Shown in pieces: positions 23,020-29,164 of a stretch of DNA of 34,416 nucleotides. Numbering within the stretch: position 1 is the stretch's first letter; each line of letters opens with the position of its first letter. The position numbers and the translations under genes were made by a program. Source of the DNA: Acidimicrobiaceae bacterium (lineage in GTDB: Bacteria; Actinomycetota; Acidimicrobiia; Acidimicrobiales; Aldehydirespiratoraceae); contig JAPOQG010000071.1 of NCBI GenBank assembly GCA_026710865.1, forward strand, positions 1 through 34,416, in the 5' to 3' direction. The notes under the pieces are model-generated. The model was given only the letters and a program-made list of their open reading frames with translations. It made no database searches and was not told where the DNA came from.

Positions 23020-23834
23020 GCTCGGATCAGGTGAACCGTCTGGGTGTCCACCGGCGTGGCCGCCAGCACCGGGGCGAGGTCGGTGTCCGGCGGCTGGGGG
23101 GCCAGGTACCGGCCCTCGGTGGCCACCTCCAGCCCGTCCGCCGAGAACGGGTACGGATCGACCTCGTACACCGCGCCGGAACGCTCGGTCACCGAGATGG
23201 TCACGTCGTCGCCGACCGCCCGCGGCACGTTGTGGAACTCCGCGGCGCCCCGCTCGCCCTGCGGCGTCATGTGGAAGTACAGCGACAGCGTGTCGAAGAA
23301 CTGGAGCTGCTTGTAGGCGTTGAAGATCACATCCTCGTCGGCGAGGCCGGAGCAGTCGGAGGCCAAGTGCTGCTTGAGCCGGTGCTGGCGGCTCTCCTCG
23401 GCCTCGAGCATGGCGTCCACCTCGGGGCGCATGTCGTCTCCGATCAGGTCCAGGAAGATCTTGTCGCTGAGCCCGTAGCGGCCGCAGTACAGCCCGTATG
23501 TGTGCATCGACGAGATGACGCCGCTGAAGGGATGGTGGGTCTCGTTGAACTGCGGCGACGCGGCCGAGGTGGCCACGATCTGGGCCAGCGGCGTGGCCGT
23601 CAGGTTGTAGGGGAGCCCTGTGGCCGGATTCTGGGGGGCGGAGGCGTCGAGGCCGGCCCAGCCCGCGTCGTGGTGGTCGACGATGTACTGCATGGGCTCG
23701 GCCGGCTCGAGGCCGGCGAAGGTGTCGTTGCCGAAGTCGGCCGCCAGCGAGCCCGCGAAGGCGGTGTGCTGGTGCATGGCGATCACGAAGTGGGGGGCGT
23801 CGGCGGCCCCGCCGGCGGGCGGCTGCACGATCAT
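23016..23834 (-). CDS. DUF3891 family protein
   Basis: 272 residues resembling DUF3891, a family of unknown function with histidine-rich motifs that recall a metal-binding helical fold. Seen: AMHQHTAFAGSLAADFGND, then IVDHHDAGWAG, and later HPFSGVISSMHTYGLYCGRYGLSD; the C-terminal part is a beta-rich region with FHMTPQGERG. The conserved HHDAGW and spaced histidines suggest a metal centre. The ATG at 23834 overlaps the stop of the upstream calycin-like gene (ATGA). It lies between calycin-like genes in a unit that starts at operator 3. It may be an enzyme acting on the same ligand the barrel proteins hold, which is speculation from context. Confidence 0.8.
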   Translation of the reverse strand: MIVQPPAGGAADAPHFVIAMHQHTAFAGSLAADFGNDTFAGLEPAEPMQYIVDHHDAGWAGLDASAPQNPATGLPYNLTATPLAQIVATSAASPQFNETHHPFSGVISSMHTYGLYCGRYGLSDKIFLDLIGDDMRPEVDAMLEAEESRQHRLKQHLASDCSGLADEDVIFNAYKQLQFFDTLSLYFHMTPQGERGAAEFHNVPRAVGDDVTISVTERSGAVYEVDPYPFSADGLEVATEGRYLAPQPPDTDLAPVLAATPVDTQTVHLIRA

Positions 23835-24286
23835 GGCCGCTGCACCCGGGCGAAGTCCTGGATCTGGAACAGGTTGGTCTTGCCGTCGCGCACCTTGTGG
23901 GTGATGATGCGCCTCGTGTCGGGATCCAGGAAGTAGTGGTTGTTGTAGACGATGGTGTTGCTCACCCGGCTGTCGATGGTGAACACGTAGTTGTAGGGGG
24001 TCAGCTCGGCGCCCTCGAGGCTCAACTGGTCGCTCTCGGCGAAGCACTGCCTGCCGTCGACCCGGATCGGGGTGTCGTACACCGTCTCGCCGACGCCGTA
24101 GAGGTTCTCGAAGTGCTCGTGGAGATGCCAGGTCCGGTCGTCGAGCCAGTAGACGTCCATGTGGACCGCGCTGGACTCCAGGAAGTCGCCTTCGGGGCTG
24201 AAGCTCTTGCACAGCCCCTCCCAGCGGCCCATGAAGCACTGGTACGGCCGGGGCGAGGGCTCGCCGTAGTTCTTTTGGTTGCTCAT
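23831..24286 (-). CDS. Single-domain calycin-like (DUF3598-type) protein
   Basis: 151 residues forming one predicted beta-barrel domain. It opens YQCFMGRWEGLCKSFSPEGDFLESS and ends in RRIITHKVRDGKTNLFQIQDF, the GRWEG/SPEG opening being like the domain starts of the 20032 and 21902 proteins. The ATG at 24286 gives a tidy N-terminus (MSNQKNYGEPSP); the frame continues upstream but would cross operator 3 and the divergent gene. It is first in the minus-strand unit and overlaps the DUF3891 gene by ATGA. A bilin- or hydrophobe-binding role is inferred only from the fold and neighbours. Confidence 0.7.
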   Translation of the reverse strand: MSNQKNYGEPSPRPYQCFMGRWEGLCKSFSPEGDFLESSAVHMDVYWLDDRTWHLHEHFENLYGVGETVYDTPIRVDGRQCFAESDQLSLEGAELTPYNYVFTIDSRVSNTIVYNNHYFLDPDTRRIITHKVRDGKTNLFQIQDFARVQRP

Positions 24287-24293
24287 GACCCGA

Positions 24294-24299
24294 ATGGTA
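24294..24299 (-). promoter_or_regulatory. Possible -10 element for a leaderless calycin/DUF3891 transcript
   Basis: On the minus strand TACCAT (24299-24294) sits seven bases before the ATG at 24286, the spacing expected if transcription starts at the A of the start codon. The gene has no Shine-Dalgarno sequence, which agrees. A single hexamer is weak evidence. Confidence 0.35.
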
Positions 24300-24304
24300 G
24301 AACG

Positions 24305-24310
24305 TAGTAT
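24305..24310 (+). promoter_or_regulatory. Possible -10 element for the chlorophyllase-like/SDR unit
   Basis: TAGTAT lies nine bases before operator 3. The same order and spacing (-10 hexamer, then operator ten bases later) is seen at operator 2. No convincing -35 was found, so the call rests on the parallel layout. Confidence 0.4.
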
Positions 24311-24318
24311 CGAGTTGT

Positions 24319-24343
24319 GAAACCGCGTTCCTCTCAGCGGAAC
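24319..24343. promoter_or_regulatory. Predicted IclR operator, site 3
   Basis: The sequence reads GAAAC-CGC-GTTCC-TCTCAGC-GGAAC, with exactly the half-sites and spacings of sites 1 and 2. It fills the 61-bp gap between the calycin-like gene (-) and the chlorophyllase-like gene (+), ending 4 bp before the latter's GTG. Confidence 0.75.
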
Positions 24344-24347
24344 CGCC

Positions 24348-25334
24348 GTGGCTGACATTGACGGCCGGGCAGACCCGATGATCGTTCGAGGCTGGCACTT
24401 CTCCTTCGACGCCGGCGGCGACCCTGCGCTGGCCACGCTGTACTACCCCGGCGACCGGCTCCGGCTAGAGGAGGCCCGCCTGAGCGGGCAGGTTCCCGCG
24501 GCGGCGGGCGGGCTGTGGCCACTGGTGATCGTGATGCCCGGCATCAACGTGGCCCCCGACGGCTACCGCTGGCTGGCCCGCCGGTTGGTGCCCTGCGGTG
24601 TGTGCGTCGTGACCTACGCGGCCATCGGATCGCTGGGTCCCGCGGGCCGGGGCATCACCCCCGGTCTGGACCTGGCCGCCCTGGCCCCGGAATCCATCGG
24701 CTCCCGGCCGGTGGCGACCGCGCTCGGACCGCTGCTCGAGCGCCTGGCCCGCGTCTCGGATGCCGACGACTCCCCGGTCTCGGGACGCCTGGACTTCGGT
24801 CGGGTGGTGATGGGAGGCCATTCGGCGGGGGGCACCGCCGCGCTGCACGCCAGCGATCCGAAGTGGGTGCCGGGCCTGCGGGCCGTCTTCGCCTACGGCG
24901 CCCACACCATGGCCGCGACTGCGCTGGGACACGGCGAGGCCGCCGTCGTTCCCGTCCCGGCCGAGGTGCCGGTCATGCTGCTCTGTGGCGCGAGCGACGG
25001 GGTGATCGCAGCCAGCCGCGACCGCTACCGCCACGGCGGCGGCGTCCACGACCCCGTCCGCCGAACATTCGAGGAGGCCATCGGCCGGAGTCGGGGGGAC
25101 TCGTGGCTGGTCGAGCTGGCCGGCGCCGGCCATTTCGCCGTCTGCCATCCGGTGGACACCACCAGCGGCCGCGCATTCCTCGAGCCCGATCCAACCGAAG
25201 CCGACCCCTCCGCCCGGGAGCTGATCGGGGACCTGATCGCCGCCTTCGTGGCTGCCGGCCTCGAGCAGCTGGCCGGCGCGGGCCTGGAACAGCTGGTCGA
25301 GCACGATCTGGTCGCGCACTGGGAACGGCGTTGA
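24348..25334 (+). CDS. Chlorophyllase/dienelactone-hydrolase-like alpha/beta hydrolase
   Basis: 328 residues with an alpha/beta-hydrolase core: oxyanion strand WPLVIVMPGINVAPDGYRWLARRL, nucleophile elbow MGGHSAGGTAALH (Ser159), acid strand VPVMLLCGASDGVI (Asp217) and His262 in GAGHFAVC. The strand order, the Y-x-P opening (TLYYPGD), the GHSxGG elbow and the hydrophobic-ester-type lid region recall plant chlorophyllases (GHSRGG), which remove phytol from chlorophyll; dienelactone hydrolase and PET-hydrolase-like esterases share these features. The GTG at 24348 lies right after operator 3; an in-frame ATG at 24378 is the alternative. The C-terminus carries a short repeat, GLEQLAGAGLEQL. It is co-oriented with a chlorophyll-b-reductase-like SDR, which is why a pigment ester is the favoured guess. 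Confidence 0.78.
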   Translation: MADIDGRADPMIVRGWHFSFDAGGDPALATLYYPGDRLRLEEARLSGQVPAAAGGLWPLVIVMPGINVAPDGYRWLARRLVPCGVCVVTYAAIGSLGPAGRGITPGLDLAALAPESIGSRPVATALGPLLERLARVSDADDSPVSGRLDFGRVVMGGHSAGGTAALHASDPKWVPGLRAVFAYGAHTMAATALGHGEAAVVPVPAEVPVMLLCGASDGVIAASRDRYRHGGGVHDPVRRTFEEAIGRSRGDSWLVELAGAGHFAVCHPVDTTSGRAFLEPDPTEADPSARELIGDLIAAFVAAGLEQLAGAGLEQLVEHDLVAHWERR

Positions 25335-25350
25335 GCGCGGCGTGCTGGCG

Positions 25351-25457
25351 ACAATCGACGGCTCAAGGGAGCGCACGTGGACACTGTGGATGCGCCGCTC
25401 GAGGCGGCGGTGATCGACCGGTCACAATCGACGGCTCAAAGGAGCGCGCATGGACAC
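25351..25457 (+). repeat. Duplicated ribosome-binding site and start codon before the SDR gene
   Basis: A 34-bp unit at 25351-25384 recurs at 25424-25457 (offset 73 bp, three mismatches). Each copy includes acaatcgacggctcaa, a GGGAG or AGGAG ribosome-binding site, and a start codon (GTG in copy 1, ATG in copy 2) followed by gacac. Copy 2 drives the SDR; copy 1 opens a 28-residue out-of-frame ORF. Confidence 0.92.
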
Positions 25458-25463
25458 CAATAG
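25377..25463 (+). CDS. Micro-ORF overlapping the SDR start
   Basis: It starts at the GTG of the first initiation copy, behind GGGAG, reads MDTVDAPLEAAVIDR... for 28 residues, and ends at TAG 25461-25463, just inside the SDR gene. Its first residues, MDT, match the SDR (MDTNRG). It has a full ribosome-binding site, so translation is plausible and could affect SDR output. Confidence 0.35.
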   Translation: MDTVDAPLEAAVIDRSQSTAQRSAHGHQ

Positions 25464-26268
25464 AGGCCAGAGGATCGTCGTCACCGGGAGCACGAGGGGC
25501 ATCGGCAACGGTCTGGCCCGGGAGTTCCTCAAGCGGCGGTGCCGGGTGGCGATCAGCGGGCGCTCGGCCGCCCAGGTCGAGGCGGTGGTGGCCGAGCTGG
25601 GCCGGTACTACGGAGAGTCGAGAGTCTGCGGCGCGGCCTGCGACATCACCGAGTCCGGCCAGCTCCAGGCGCTGTGGGACGGCGCGGCCGAAGCCTTCGG
25701 CGGCGTCGACGTGTGGGTCAACAATGCGGGCATGAGCATCGAGCGCGGGCCGCTGTGGGAGCAGCCCGACCGGGATCTCGCCACGCTGGTCGACACCAAC
25801 CTCACCGGGGCGCTGCTGGCCAGCAAGACCGCCATCGCCAACATGCTGCGGCAGGGCCATGGACAAGTGTGGAACACCGAGGGATTCGGATCCGACGGCG
25901 CCACCCAGCCCGGCATGGCTGCGTACGGCGCCACCAAGCGGGCGGTGCGTTACTTGCAGCGCGCTCTGCTCAAGGACACCGCCGGCACGCCGGTTCAGGT
26001 GTGCACCGTGTCGCCCGGCATCGTGGTCACCGACCTGCTGACCGGCGACTACGACGTGACCTCCGAGGAGTTCGAGAAGGCCAAGAGGATCTTCAACGTC
26101 CTGGCCGACGAGGTCCACACCGTCACGCCGTGGCTGGTCGACCACATGCTGGCCGCCGACAAGTCGGGGGCCAGGGTGGTGTGGCTGACCCGCCGCAAGG
26201 CCTTCGCCCGGTTCATGGCCGCCCCGTTCCGCACACGCGACCTCTTCAGCCACCTCGACACGGCGTGA
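25450..26268 (+). CDS. Short-chain dehydrogenase/reductase resembling chlorophyll b reductase (NYC1/NOL)
   Basis: A 272-residue classical SDR: TGSTRGIG (12-19, NAD(P)H binding), NNAG (91-94), Asn117 and the catalytic Tyr159-x3-Lys163. Ser148 lies in NTEGFGSDGATQPG, which copies the unusual NxDGxGSxG pattern and exact 17-residue spacing to Tyr that I recall in plant NYC1/NOL. Further parallels are VVTGSTRGIGNGLAREFL, VSPGIVVTDLL and a C-terminal extension (RIFNVLADEV...SGARVVWLTRRKA) matching NYC1's MFNII...GSGKAVNYLTPPR. NYC1/NOL reduce chlorophyll b to the 7-hydroxymethyl form. The ATG at 25450 has AGGAG seven bases upstream. It lies after the chlorophyllase-like gene in the operator-3 unit. 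Assignment to an SDR is certain; the chlorophyll b reductase link is by remembered similarity. Confidence 0.9.
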   Translation: MDTNRGQRIVVTGSTRGIGNGLAREFLKRRCRVAISGRSAAQVEAVVAELGRYYGESRVCGAACDITESGQLQALWDGAAEAFGGVDVWVNNAGMSIERGPLWEQPDRDLATLVDTNLTGALLASKTAIANMLRQGHGQVWNTEGFGSDGATQPGMAAYGATKRAVRYLQRALLKDTAGTPVQVCTVSPGIVVTDLLTGDYDVTSEEFEKAKRIFNVLADEVHTVTPWLVDHMLAADKSGARVVWLTRRKAFARFMAAPFRTRDLFSHLDTA

Positions 26269-26277
26269 CCGGGCGTC

Positions 26278-26389
26278 AGCCGGCGGCCGGGTCGGAGTCG
26301 ACCATCGGCCTCAGCCGGTGACCGGGCGTTGGTCCGCGCTCCAGGCTTGAGCCGGCGGCCGGGTCAGAGTCGACCGTCGGCCTCAGCCG
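26278..26389. repeat. Direct repeat at the 3' end of the transporter fusion gene
   Basis: A 40-bp unit at 26278-26317 recurs at 26350-26389 with two mismatches (offset 72 bp). The second copy covers the last codons of the ABC transporter gene, so the gap between it and the convergent SDR contains a copy of the transporter gene's tail. Nothing else is seen in this 114-bp gap. Confidence 0.85.
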
Positions 26390-29157
26390 CCGGCCGGGAC
26401 CGGGCCGCCGCCGAGATAGCTGCGCACAACCGCGGGGTCGGTCTGGACCGCGGCGGGCTCGCCCTCGGCGATCACCCGGCCCACCTCCAGGGCGATCATG
26501 CGGTCACAGATCGACGACAGCAGCGGCATGTCGTGCTCGATCACCACCAGCGTGATCTGGTGGGCGTCCCGGATCTGGCTGATAACCGCGCCCAGCGCCT
26601 CGGTCTCGGCCTGGGCGATCCCGGCCGACGGCTCGTCCAGAAGCAGCAGCCGGGGGCGGAGCGCCACGTTGGCGGCCAGCTCGACCAGTCGCCGGGTGCC
26701 GGTCGACAGCAGGCTGACGGGCTGATCGCCCACCCCGCGCAGCCCGAACGCGGCCAGGGCCTCGTCGGCGCGGTCCTCGATGCCGCGCTCGACTCGCGAC
26801 CCGCCCAGCACGAAGCCCCGGCTGGCCGCCGACTGGCAGGCCAGAAAGACGATCTCGCGGGGTGTCATGGTCGGGAACAGCGAGGCGTTCTGGAACGAGC
26901 GGACCAGACCGAGGCGGCTGCGAGCCTCCGGCGACAGCCCGGTGATGTCGGCGCCGTTGAACCTCACCGAGCCCCCCTGAGGGCGCAGATAGCCGCTGAT
27001 CAACTCGAACACCGTCGTCTTGCCGGCGCCGTTGGGACCGATCAGACCCAGCGTCTCGCCGGCCTCGACGCTGAACGACACATCGTCCACCGCCTTCAAG
27101 TCGCCGAATCGCCTGGCCAGGCCGCGCACCTCCAGCACCGGTCCACCAACTCCGGCGGAGCGGCCCGCGGCGGCCGTACCTTCGGGCCGCGGGGCTTCGG
27201 GCGTAGCGGCTTCGGGGGCCGCGGCTTCGGGCGGTGACGCTTCGGAGGCCGCGGCCTCGGCGGTGTCCGGATCTATGCCGTGCAGCCGGGCGATCACGTC
27301 GATCAGGTTGCGCCGGGTGCCGTCCAGCAGGCCGTGCATACCCCGGGGCTGTTCCAGGATCAGGATCAGCCACGCCGCGTTCAGCCCGGCCAGCGCCGAC
27401 AGCTCGAGATCGAAGAACTCGCGGATGCCGATCAGGTAGGCGGCGCCCAGCAGCGGGCCGGTCAGCTCCGAGAGCCCGCCGATCACCGCGATGGCGACCA
27501 CGTTGATGCTGTCGCTGGGGGTGAAGATGCTGCGGGTGACGAAGGTGTTGTTCATGGCCAGCACCACGCCTCCCGCGCCCGCCACGAATCCGGCGAAGGC
27601 GTAGGCGGTCACCAGCCGGCGCCACGGGGCGATCTGGAGGACCCGGGACGCGGCCTCGTTGTCGCGCACCGCCACCAGCGTGCGCCCGAACGACGACCGG
27701 CGCAGCGTCGCCGCGACGGCCAGCACCACCGCGAACACCGCCAGGGCCACGTAGTAGAAGCCCCGCGAGTTGGTCACCTCGAGGCCGAGCACGCTCACCG
27801 GGCGCGACGACAAGCCGGCACCGAAGGCCCAGTCCTGACGGAGCAGCCAGCTGAACGTGGCCAGTGCGAAGGCCAGGGTGGCCACGGCCAGCAGCAGGCC
27901 CTGCATCCGCAGCGCCGGCAGCCCCACCGCGGCCGACGCGGCCGCGCCGGTGGCGCCGCCGCACAGCAGTCCCAGCGTCAGGCTGCCGGTCTCGGTGGCC
28001 ACCCGCACACCCACCACCGCGCCGATGGCCGCGAAGGCCACCTGCCCCAGCGAGAGCTGCCCGGCGAGGCCGGTCAGGAAGCTGACGGAGATCCCGATGA
28101 CGGCGAATGCGATCACCGTGGACAGCAGGAAGGCGGACCGGTTGCTGATCCACACCGAGGCCAGCGCGGCCGCCACCGCGCCGACGCCCCCCAGCACCCA
28201 GCCCAGGTGCTGGATCAGCCACACGTCCCGGTAGGCGTCGGGCAGCCGGCGGCTCGGGGCCAGGCCGGCCCAGGGCTCGGTCTGGTCCCGGCCCGGGCGC
28301 ACCCGCAGGGCCACACCCGCTCCGATGAGCAGGAACAGGGCTGCCTCGAACCAGCCGGTGGAGTCGGGATTGGAAGCCAGGACCTGCTCGACGATGCCGA
28401 TCCCCAGGCCGGCGGCGAGGGCCACCGGGAAGTTGGAGAACCGGGCCAGGGCGGCCACCGCCAGGCCGCGCACGATGAAGTCGGGGCCGAGGGCGTCGGG
28501 GGTGACCGTCGACTGGTTGGGGAGGATGAGCATGGCCGCGAAGGCCGACAGAGCCCCGGCCAGAGCCCACGACAGCGCGGCCATGTGCCGGGGATCGACA
28601 CCGGACAGGGTGGCCGCGTCGGGATTGGCGGCCGCGCCCCGCACGGCCAGACCGTACTTGCTGCGCTGGAGGAACAGGTACAGCCCGCCGACCGCGACCG
28701 GCGACAGCCACAGCAGGGCGGTCGCCGACGGCGACACGAAGACGGTCAGCTCGAACTGGGGGAACCCCGGCGGCTGGGGGAAGCTCCCGCCGCCGAGGCC
28801 GCCCCCGGCGAACGACAGCGCCAGCAGCAGCAGCGCCTGGCCGGCGCCCAGCGTGGCCACCATCGACAGCACCTTGGGGGCACCGGCCAGCTTGCCGGCC
28901 AGCAGGGCCTCTATGCCGGCCGCGAGCAGGCCGGCCGCGGCCAGCGCGCCGGCGAAGCCCAGCCAGTAGGGCACGCCGTAGTCGTCGACCACCACCGACA
29001 TCGCCGACGCGGCCAGCAGGCCGGTGGCGCCGTGGGCGAAGTTGATGAAGCCGCTGGAGCGGTAGGCCAGCACCAGGCCGATGCCCAGCAGCGCGTAGCC
29101 GATCCCGAAGATAGAGCCCAGCAGCAGCAGGGGACCGGAGACGTCGAATCCGCCCAT
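26383..29157 (-). CDS. LivH-LivM-LivG fusion: branched-chain-type ABC transporter, two permeases plus ATPase
   Basis: 924 residues joining three normally separate proteins. About 1-290 is a LivH-type permease (GLVLAYRSSGFINFAHGA). About 320-610 is a LivM-type permease (GISVSFLTGLAGQLSLGQVAFAAIGA). A flexible linker rich in EAAAPEA repeats follows. About 670-924 is a LivG-type ATPase with Walker A GPNGAGKTT, a divergent signature LLSTGTRR in place of LSGGQ, Walker B LLLLDEPSAG and the His-switch VIEHDM. With the ATPase and binding protein encoded upstream it forms a complete uptake system. HAAT-family importers take amino acids, amides, urea or small acids, so the substrate is open. Its start lies 7 bp after the stop of the gene before it. 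The start has only a weak ribosome-binding site. Confidence 0.92.
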   Translation of the reverse strand: MGGFDVSGPLLLLGSIFGIGYALLGIGLVLAYRSSGFINFAHGATGLLAASAMSVVVDDYGVPYWLGFAGALAAAGLLAAGIEALLAGKLAGAPKVLSMVATLGAGQALLLLALSFAGGGLGGGSFPQPPGFPQFELTVFVSPSATALLWLSPVAVGGLYLFLQRSKYGLAVRGAAANPDAATLSGVDPRHMAALSWALAGALSAFAAMLILPNQSTVTPDALGPDFIVRGLAVAALARFSNFPVALAAGLGIGIVEQVLASNPDSTGWFEAALFLLIGAGVALRVRPGRDQTEPWAGLAPSRRLPDAYRDVWLIQHLGWVLGGVGAVAAALASVWISNRSAFLLSTVIAFAVIGISVSFLTGLAGQLSLGQVAFAAIGAVVGVRVATETGSLTLGLLCGGATGAAASAAVGLPALRMQGLLLAVATLAFALATFSWLLRQDWAFGAGLSSRPVSVLGLEVTNSRGFYYVALAVFAVVLAVAATLRRSSFGRTLVAVRDNEAASRVLQIAPWRRLVTAYAFAGFVAGAGGVVLAMNNTFVTRSIFTPSDSINVVAIAVIGGLSELTGPLLGAAYLIGIREFFDLELSALAGLNAAWLILILEQPRGMHGLLDGTRRNLIDVIARLHGIDPDTAEAAASEASPPEAAAPEAATPEAPRPEGTAAAGRSAGVGGPVLEVRGLARRFGDLKAVDDVSFSVEAGETLGLIGPNGAGKTTVFELISGYLRPQGGSVRFNGADITGLSPEARSRLGLVRSFQNASLFPTMTPREIVFLACQSAASRGFVLGGSRVERGIEDRADEALAAFGLRGVGDQPVSLLSTGTRRLVELAANVALRPRLLLLDEPSAGIAQAETEALGAVISQIRDAHQITLVVIEHDMPLLSSICDRMIALEVGRVIAEGEPAAVQTDPAVVRSYLGGGPVPAGG

Positions 29158-29164
29158 CTCGGCC

